Shown: positions 14,216 to 19,722 of the stretch, in pieces | How the letters are laid out: every line of letters starts with the position of its first letter | Position numbering within the stretch: position 1 is the first letter of the stretch | Assembly: GCA_022600655.1 (NCBI GenBank) | Contig: JAHZJZ010000282.1 | Coordinates: 1-19,722, forward strand | DNA length: 19,722 nt | Direction: 5' to 3' | Source of the DNA: Campylobacterota bacterium | GTDB lineage: Bacteria > Campylobacterota > Campylobacteria > Campylobacterales > Sulfurovaceae | The notes under the pieces: model-generated | What the model was told of the DNA's origin: nothing | Database searches by the model: none | What the model saw: only the letters and a program-made list of their open reading frames with translations | Program-made: the position numbers and the translations under genes

Positions 14216-15338
14216 TTTGTTCCTCTACCATCTTCTTTATCTTATCCAAAGATATCCTCTTCCCATTATACAAAACCCTCTCTAAAGCCTCTATAGCTCT
14301 CCTATACTCTACCCTATTTTCAGAAAGTAAAAGTTTCAAAAGCTCCTTATGTGTCTTGGCTGAAGCTATCTTATCAGACAAAACATCTTCATCACTCTTT
14401 GCTAAAACCTTTTTACGCTTCCAAAAGTCACGAGGCATTAAATATCCAGCTACAAAAACCACCAAGTAACCAAACAAACTCAATAACCAAGACCAATCAA
14501 AACTCTTAGCCGATGGCGGAGTATTTTCTTTATCTAAAAGGGAAGCTTCATCAACAGGATTCACTTCTATTTTTTGAGCAGGTACTACTAACTCATAGCT
14601 CTTTTTAGTTTTAGGGTTAAACCCTTTAAAAAGCATCTTAGGCAGTTCAAAACCCTCTTTGGCAGAGAGGGCATAGTCCCACTCTATTTGGTTATCTGTC
14701 CCTTGTTCGGTGTAAAAAGTTTTAACTTTAGGCTCTTGTGTAAAGAGATGATAGTCACTACTCTCTTTTAGTAAAACTAACTTAGGGGTGTTCCCTTGAC
14801 CCTCCAAAGAGACTTTTAGATGGACAGGCTCATAAGCGTTCGTGACCTCTTTATCTAGTTTATAGCTTAGTTTAAAGTCTCCTACCAACTCTGTTGCTTT
14901 AGGAATAGCCTTAACCTCTAAAACTAAAGGCTCTAAGTTGACCTCTATATCTTTTTTCACCAAACCCTTTACATTGTCTCTGTCTCCAGAGATTGCATAA
15001 GCCACTTTGTCATCATCGGTTAGTGACTTTATCATCTCTAACTCAATGGCTACTTTTCCCTCTTGTTTAGGATAAATCAGGTACTTATAGTGATGTTTCA
15101 AGTCATGATATTTTTGACTCTCTTTAAAATCTATCTGATGAAAATCATAGGCTTCACTTACTTTGGGGTTAAACTTAAAAAGCATCACTTTGGAGTGGTC
15201 AATTTGCGTAATATTTACATCTAAGATTATCGCTTCATTTTGGTAAGGAGCGTGGTTGTTTATATGAAAGTTATAGCTTATGTCATTGGCACTTAATAGC
15301 GTACCTAACAGTATCATATAAAGAAAATTACGAAACAC
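14205..15338 (-). CDS. BatD-like membrane-anchored protein
   Basis: A 377-residue protein with an N-terminal signal peptide (FRNFLYMILLGTLLSANDI), a long periplasmic part built of beta-sandwich repeats (Asp/Lys-rich strands, about 25-285), a single membrane helix near 290-306 (WLLSLFGYLVVFVAGYL) and a basic cytoplasmic tail of about 70 residues. This layout, and its place directly upstream of moxR, match BatD proteins. The start is GTG (15338) with AGGG upstream; a downstream ATG would shorten the signal peptide. It overlaps moxR by 11 nt, so the genes are coupled. Sequence similarity within BatD is low, so the call rests on topology and context. Confidence 0.72.
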   Translation of the reverse strand: MFRNFLYMILLGTLLSANDISYNFHINNHAPYQNEAIILDVNITQIDHSKVMLFKFNPKVSEAYDFHQIDFKESQKYHDLKHHYKYLIYPKQEGKVAIELEMIKSLTDDDKVAYAISGDRDNVKGLVKKDIEVNLEPLVLEVKAIPKATELVGDFKLSYKLDKEVTNAYEPVHLKVSLEGQGNTPKLVLLKESSDYHLFTQEPKVKTFYTEQGTDNQIEWDYALSAKEGFELPKMLFKGFNPKTKKSYELVVPAQKIEVNPVDEASLLDKENTPPSAKSFDWSWLLSLFGYLVVFVAGYLMPRDFWKRKKVLAKSDEDVLSDKIASAKTHKELLKLLLSENRVEYRRAIEALERVLYNGKRISLDKIKKMVEEQNER

Positions 15339-15406
15339 TCTCTGCCCTTTTTAAATCATTTTTTACTCTTTGTTTTAAAGTATAACAAATCTTTAATCCA
15401 TCAGAG

Positions 15407-15412
15407 TATAAT
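15407..15412 (+). promoter_or_regulatory. Probable -10 box of the Nudix gene
   Basis: TATAAT at 36 bp upstream of the start codon, in the divergent gap between the BatD-like and Nudix genes. No clear -35 box was found. Confidence 0.4.
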
Positions 15413-15442
15413 ACGGCAAAAATTATAAATAAAGACTAGCAA

Positions 15443-15910
15443 ATGTTAAAATCCCTACTCAAAAAAATCTGTAAAAAACCAAGACAAGCAAGAAATGATA
15501 TCGTTATCGTACTACCATACCAGAACCAAAAAATCCTACTCATCAAAGAGTACCGAAAACAGTATGATATGGAGATGTGGAAGTTTGTCTCAGGTGGGAT
15601 GGATAAACCTCATTTAGGTAGCCTAGAGACAGCCCAAGAGGAGTTGGCTGAAGAGATTAGCATGGAGTCAAATAGCTGGTCACTCTACCATAAATTTGAC
15701 AAAAAATTCTCATCAGTTAATATCTTCTACTATATCGCACAAGATCCTAAAGTAATGGAAAACCCCATTGAAAACCCTGATGAAGACGACATAATCGTTG
15801 ACCAAAAATGGGTAACCTTAGGTGAGCTTTGGGAGATGGTAGATAACCAAGAGATTATTTGGAAAGAGTCAATTTTGGTGGCTATTAACTTTTTAAGAAG
15901 TAGGGTGTAG
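15443..15910 (+). CDS. Nudix hydrolase with degenerate Nudix box
   Basis: A 155-residue Nudix-fold protein. VIVLPYQNQKILLIKEYRKQYDMEMWKFVSGGM reads like an ADP-ribose pyrophosphatase-type N-terminal sheet leading to the Nudix box. In the box, Gly52 and the metal-binding Glu67, Glu70 and Glu71 of EELAEE are kept. The usual Glu six residues after the Gly is Leu58, the Arg of REUxEE is Glu66 and the late Gly is Ser73. Substrate hydrolysis (nucleoside diphosphate linked to another moiety) is therefore possible but not assured. It stands alone on the plus strand and splits the Bat cluster. Its stop codon TAG is part of the following inverted-repeat element. Confidence 0.78.
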   Translation: MLKSLLKKICKKPRQARNDIVIVLPYQNQKILLIKEYRKQYDMEMWKFVSGGMDKPHLGSLETAQEELAEEISMESNSWSLYHKFDKKFSSVNIFYYIAQDPKVMENPIENPDEDDIIVDQKWVTLGELWEMVDNQEIIWKESILVAINFLRSRV

Positions 15911-15990
15911 ACCCCGTCTACACCGTCAAATGACGGAACAGATAATTAAATACTTCAAATATATTACACGGTGTAGTCGGGGACTCTACC
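15904..15990. repeat. BIME-like inverted repeat between convergent Nudix and batB genes
   Basis: The left arm GGTGTAGAC-CCC-GTCTACACC (15904-15924) is a perfect 9-bp hairpin. The right arm GGTGTAGTC-GGG-GACTCTACC (15970-15990) pairs at 7 of 9 positions. The right arm is a near inverted copy of the left, and a small CCGTCA/TGACGG hairpin sits between. The TAG at 15908-15910 ends the Nudix gene, and the CTA at 15986-15988 ends batB on the other strand. It could double as a bidirectional terminator. Confidence 0.75.
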
Positions 15991-17545
15991 AAGGCTTCTC
16001 TTCTCGTATATACCCTTCATTTATCAAATCATAAGCCTTCGAACTCATCTCTTTTTTAGAGGAGCTAAGGTCACTTGATTTAATAACTTTAACGGTTGAT
16101 GTTTTGCTCTTGGTAGAACCTGTTCCTCCACTGCCTCCTACCTGTTCTTCTTGTTTTGAACTTGCTTTCTCTTTGGCTTCTGCATTATTGTTTGAACTAC
16201 TCGTTGCTTCAGGGGAACTGGGGTTGGTAAAGCCTATTTTTGAGCTGTCTATATTTTGTTGGAAAATGACTACTTTTAAATTATGTAGGGTGTCATTGTC
16301 CTCTCCAAGTTGCAGGGCTTGGGTGTAATAGTTTTTGGCTTTATCAAAATAGGCTAATTTGGCTTCACAATTACCCAGTTCATAGAGAAGTTGCTGTTTG
16401 ATATTTGGGTTAGTGCTTTTGATACTTTTTAAAATATTTTTGGCTTGTTTGTATTTTTCTAACTGGTAGTAAGTATGGGCTAAAGTGAGTTGTGACTCTA
16501 GGGTTGGGGTTTCTATTTTTGAAAGTTGTTCTAATGTACGGTTATACTCTTTTTGTTCATAATAGAGATAAGCTTTACCAAGGTGGTAACTATCAAAGCA
16601 GCCTCTATTTTGCACCAGCTCATCAGCTTGAATATTTATACCCATGAGTGCTAAAAGGGCAATCACTTTCAGTGAAAATCGTGTGGCTGATAAGAAGAGT
16701 AGTATCAGAGCTAACAATGTAGGCAAATGGTAGAGTTCTATGTAGCCTTGTATCTCCCTATCTATAGTATGTTTTAAAGCTTTTTGTTGCTCTATCCATG
16801 TTTGGATTTTGTTTGCTGTATTTGAAACTCCGTCAAACTCAATTATTGCTCCTCCACTCTGCTTTGCTAAAGTTACGATGTCTGGGTTAAACTTAGAAAC
16901 CACAATATGCCCCTCACTATCTTTAAGGAGTCGGTTCTCTTTGGTACTAATGGTTGAGCCTTGTGTGGTTGCCATGGCTATGGCTAAGATTTGTATATGT
17001 TTCTCTTTGGCAAAGGTAGTTAGCCCTTCATTTATCACCTCATCGCCTCCATCAGAGAAGAGTATGAGCAGTTTCTCTTGGTCAGGGAACTGGGCTACTT
17101 TTTCTAAAAGTTTTTGAAGATTTGTACCTTTAGTTAAAATGTATTCGCTCTTTAGACTATCTAGTGCCATACTTACCAAAGCATGGTCGGTAGTGGGTGG
17201 AGAGAGTAACAGTGGGTTAATGGTAAAACCCATCAAAGCGACTTGGTCATGCACATTCTCTTTTAAAAAAGCTTTTATGGTTGCTCTACTTGCCTCTTGT
17301 CTGTTGGGTTTAATATCTTCAGCACTCATAGAAGCTGATAAATCAAGGGCCATAACCAAGGAGTGGGCTGGAGTGTTCTGTTTGGTTGGAACTTGAGGGA
17401 TAACAGGTCTAGCAATAGCAATAATAAGCAGACCTAGTGCCAACCAACGCAGGTTCTGTTGTAGACTCTGCTTTGGCTCTCGTCTCCATAGATAAGCGAC
17501 TAAAGGAATGAGTAGCCATAAAAACCAAGCATAGACAAAACTCAT
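15986..17545 (-). CDS. BatB-BatC-like fusion: vWA protein with TPR repeats
   Basis: A 519-residue membrane protein. Two N-terminal helices (about 4-20 and 33-48) are followed by a vWA domain with a MIDAS motif DLSAS (68-72) and LLILFSDGGDEV further on, then a membrane helix near 275-292. Three or so TPR-like repeats follow (about 320-420, e.g. AHTYYQLEKYKQAKNIL and YELGNCEAKLAYFDKAKNYY). A low-complexity Ser/Gly/Lys linker leads to the end, AYDLINEGYIREEKPW. It thus combines BatB (vWA) and BatC (TPR) in one chain. Bat proteins are implicated in oxygen and envelope stress tolerance with MoxR. It overlaps batA by 4 nt (ATGA). Its TAG stop lies inside the inverted-repeat element. Confidence 0.85.
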   Translation of the reverse strand: MSFVYAWFLWLLIPLVAYLWRREPKQSLQQNLRWLALGLLIIAIARPVIPQVPTKQNTPAHSLVMALDLSASMSAEDIKPNRQEASRATIKAFLKENVHDQVALMGFTINPLLLSPPTTDHALVSMALDSLKSEYILTKGTNLQKLLEKVAQFPDQEKLLILFSDGGDEVINEGLTTFAKEKHIQILAIAMATTQGSTISTKENRLLKDSEGHIVVSKFNPDIVTLAKQSGGAIIEFDGVSNTANKIQTWIEQQKALKHTIDREIQGYIELYHLPTLLALILLFLSATRFSLKVIALLALMGINIQADELVQNRGCFDSYHLGKAYLYYEQKEYNRTLEQLSKIETPTLESQLTLAHTYYQLEKYKQAKNILKSIKSTNPNIKQQLLYELGNCEAKLAYFDKAKNYYTQALQLGEDNDTLHNLKVVIFQQNIDSSKIGFTNPSSPEATSSSNNNAEAKEKASSKQEEQVGGSGGTGSTKSKTSTVKVIKSSDLSSSKKEMSSKAYDLINEGYIREEKPW

Positions 17546-18450
17546 ACGCTCTCCTCATAACGCCATAGTAGGGTAAAAAGTCCTAAAACAGCTAACAGTA
17601 AAGGGTAAAAGAAGAGCTGTTCTCTATTGAGGTACTGCTCTGAACGAATAGGACTTGGCTCTAAACCATCTATGCTCTTATAAACTTTTCCTAGCTCATC
17701 ACTGGAAATTGCAACAAAACTTTTTGCCCCACTCTCTTTAGCAATGGTTGAGAGTAACCCCTCATCATAATCACCTTTGTTACCAATACCTATGGTATAA
17801 ATTTTAACCCCCTGCTCTTTTGCTAAATTGACAGCTTCTCTAGGTGAACTCTTTCCTGCATTGTGCTGACCATCAGTTAAGAGTATAAGAACCTTTGATT
17901 TTGCCTCTCCAGCATTCAGGGTTCTAAGCCCCTGCATCAACGCATCACCTATGGCTGTACTGGTTCCTGCTATGCCTACATCACTCATGAGGTCAAACAT
18001 TTGAGCTAATGCATTGAGGTCATAAGTTAAGGGTGAGGCTGAATAGGCATAGGAGCCAAAGACAACCAATCCTACATTGTCATCATGTCGTTTTTTTATA
18101 AAAGCTTTTGCAAGAGTGGTAGAGACTTCATATCTGCTCTGAGAGCTATTATCGGTGTTAAACCCTCGCTCTGCCATAGAGCCACTGGTATCGAGTACCA
18201 AAACCAAATCTCGCCCTTTTTTTTGACTGGATAGCTGTGACTGATAAGCAAAAGGGTTCGCCAAAGCCAACACCAACAGTGTGTAGATAGCCATTAACCA
18301 TAGCGTTAAGTTATCCCAAGCCAATGTCTGTTTAGGAAGCCATTCAGGTTTAGAGAAATAGAGCGTTTGGGCTTTAAGTTTGCACCAAATGAAACAGGGA
18401 AGCAGTAGCAATAACAACAGTGCTAATGGATACATCAAACTAAACTGCAT
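17542..18450 (-). CDS. BatA-like vWA-domain membrane protein
   Basis: A 302-residue protein with two N-terminal membrane helices (about 6-22 and 48-66), a vWA domain with a complete MIDAS motif LDTSGSM (86-92), the second metal-site Thr region GIAGTSTAIGDAL, LLTDGQHNAG, and a C-terminal helix before WRYEESV. This is the standard BatA layout, with the metal-binding domain in the periplasm. The ATG at 18450 has AAAAAGG just upstream; a TTG start at 18477 is possible but would place the ribosome site within the gene. It is first in the batA-batBC operon. A 71-bp BIME-like palindrome lies 59 bp before the start. Confidence 0.87.
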   Translation of the reverse strand: MQFSLMYPLALLLLLLLPCFIWCKLKAQTLYFSKPEWLPKQTLAWDNLTLWLMAIYTLLVLALANPFAYQSQLSSQKKGRDLVLVLDTSGSMAERGFNTDNSSQSRYEVSTTLAKAFIKKRHDDNVGLVVFGSYAYSASPLTYDLNALAQMFDLMSDVGIAGTSTAIGDALMQGLRTLNAGEAKSKVLILLTDGQHNAGKSSPREAVNLAKEQGVKIYTIGIGNKGDYDEGLLSTIAKESGAKSFVAISSDELGKVYKSIDGLEPSPIRSEQYLNREQLFFYPLLLAVLGLFTLLWRYEESV

Positions 18451-18508
18451 AACCTTTTTTCCCCTTTTTAAGGACAATTCTATCTTTTATGTGGTTAAAG
18501 TGAAATAA

Positions 18509-18579
18509 GTAGCGTGGGCATTCCTGCCCACGATGAACTAATAATAAATATCTTTCGTGGGCAAGAATGCCCACGCTAC
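18509..18579. repeat. BIME-like pair of inverted REP palindromes (71 bp), second copy
   Basis: Same length and layout as 13225-13295: GTAGCGTGGGCA...TGCCCACG, then an AT-rich spacer containing ATGAACT, then CGTGGGCA...TGCCCACG ending CTAC. The stems are conserved; changes fall mainly in loops and spacer. Here it sits in the divergent gap between batA and the second selO, without touching a coding end. Confidence 0.85.
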
Positions 18580-18605
18580 ACGATTTGATATAAAGGAACC
18601 ATACA

Positions 18606-19722
18606 ATGAAACTAGGTGGGATAAAACTAAGCAACCCCTATTTACAACTACCTGCTCTCTGTTACGACAGGGTTAAGCCTCAACCTCTTAAAAATCCCTA
18701 TCTTATTCATGCCAATGCAGATGTAGCAGAAATGTTAGATATAGATGAAAAAAGTTTAGAGAGTAGTGAGTTTGTTCACTTCATTAATGGTGACTTAGCA
18801 TTAGAGGGGAGTGATACCTTTGCGATGTGTTATGCGGGTCACCAGTTTGGGTACTTTGTAGAGCGACTGGGCGATGGACGAGCGATTAATATTGGAACGG
18901 TTAACAACCTACATATGCAACTCAAAGGGGCTGGTCGTACGCTCTACTCTCGTCAAGGTGATGGACGAGCAGTATTACGTTCCTCTATTCGTGAATATCT
19001 TATGAGTGAAGCGATGCATGGATTGGGTATTGAGACTACTAGAGCATTGGGTATTATTGGTTCAGAGCAACAGGTATTTCGTGAAGATTGGGAAAGCACT
19101 TCTATTGTGCTACGGGTCTCTCCTTCATGGATTCGATTTGGTACCTTTGAGTACTTTGCTCATAGCAAAAACCATAAAGAGTTAGAGGCTTTGGTTGACT
19201 ATGCCATAGAGGAGTCTTACCCTCATCTACTCATAGAGGAGAATCGTTACCTACTCTTTTTTATGGAAGTGGTTGGTAAAACAGCACGACTCATGGCACA
19301 GTGGCAAAGTGTAGGGTTTAATCATGGGGTGATGAATACAGATAATATGTCTATAGCAGGACTGAGTATCGACTATGGACCATATGCCTTTTTAGATGAC
19401 TATGACCTTAACTACATCTGCAACCATACCGATAGAAATGGACGTTATAGTTTTGGTAACCAACCTAGCATTGGTGAATGGAACCTCAAAGCCTTAATGG
19501 TAGCACTCTCTCCTCTAGTAGACAAAGCATCAATGGAACAGATGTTAGCCCACTACGGTAGACTATACTCTAGGCATTTCTTATACCTTATGGGAGAAAA
19601 AATTGGATTAGATAGAGCCATAGAGGATGATTTTGAACTGATTAAACATCTACTAGGTATGATGCAGGGACTGACCATAGACTATACCCTCTTTTTTAGA
19701 ACACTAAGTCACTACAGTGGTG
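18606..19722 (+). CDS. selO: SelO/YdiU protein adenylyltransferase, canonical paralogue (partial, runs off the window)
   Basis: The frame is open from ATG 18606 to the window edge, giving 372 residues of an expected 480 or so. It is a textbook SelO: YAGHQFGYFVERLGDGRAI (76-94), MQLKGAGRTLYSR with Lys107, GDGRAVLRSSIREYL (118-132), NHGVMNTDNMSI (239-250) with the N-x-D-N loop, and the metal-binding Asp256 in IDYGPY. All catalytic residues for ATP binding and AMP transfer are present. AAAGGA precedes the start. It differs strongly from the other SelO in this window in the N-terminal region and lacks its insertion, so the two are paralogues of different subfamilies rather than a recent duplication. 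The C-terminal Cys cannot be seen. Confidence 0.93.
   Translation, partial: MKLGGIKLSNPYLQLPALCYDRVKPQPLKNPYLIHANADVAEMLDIDEKSLESSEFVHFINGDLALEGSDTFAMCYAGHQFGYFVERLGDGRAINIGTVNNLHMQLKGAGRTLYSRQGDGRAVLRSSIREYLMSEAMHGLGIETTRALGIIGSEQQVFREDWESTSIVLRVSPSWIRFGTFEYFAHSKNHKELEALVDYAIEESYPHLLIEENRYLLFFMEVVGKTARLMAQWQSVGFNHGVMNTDNMSIAGLSIDYGPYAFLDDYDLNYICNHTDRNGRYSFGNQPSIGEWNLKALMVALSPLVDKASMEQMLAHYGRLYSRHFLYLMGEKIGLDRAIEDDFELIKHLLGMMQGLTIDYTLFFRTLSHYSG

Noticed and set aside
18451..18477. TTG start for BatA at 18477
   Set aside because: The purine-rich ribosome site lies inside this extension and fits the ATG at 18450.

Overview
The window looks like chromosomal DNA from a low-GC Campylobacterota bacterium of the Sulfurimonas/Sulfurovum kind. 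This is inferred from the AT-rich coding style, an ArsRS-like two-component pair with a His-rich sensor loop, and the general gene set. No rRNA, tRNA or CRISPR array is visible.

Left part (1-9055). The 3' end of a MacB-type ABC transporter permease is followed by an OmpR-class response regulator and its histidine kinase, which is split by an apparent frameshift. Next come a MazEF-like toxin-antitoxin pair on the minus strand, a CotH-family lipoprotein, a HipBA-like toxin-antitoxin pair, and a REP-associated tyrosine transposase bracketed by a perfect 29-bp inverted repeat. A two-gene operon follows, encoding a PycTM-like membrane protein and a phosphate-selective-type (OprO/P) porin. Three promoters in this part (response regulator, cotH and PycTM-porin operon) carry the same 35-bp tandem direct-repeat operator. 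In all three it ends the same distance from a -10 box. This points to one regulon that probably includes its own two-component system and acts on the cell envelope.

Middle part (9056-12325). A divergent SelO (YdiU) pseudokinase/AMPylase with a good terminator converges on a monovalent cation:proton antiporter.

Right part (12401-18450, mostly minus strand). This is a Bat/MoxR 'aerotolerance' cluster. BatA and a BatB-BatC-like fusion overlap by 4 nt. A plus-strand Nudix gene interrupts the cluster, and BatD-like, MoxR and DUF58 genes continue it. Three BIME-like paired palindromes sit in or beside the cluster. The 'TAG' in the arm ends of two of them supplies the stop codons of three neighbouring genes. 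At the right edge a second, more canonical SelO paralogue begins and runs off the window.

Two themes stand out. One is the shared operator linking sensor, kinase-like lipoprotein, PycTM protein and porin. The other is heavy use of small mobile palindromes (REP/BIME) at gene ends, together with one candidate mobilising transposase.
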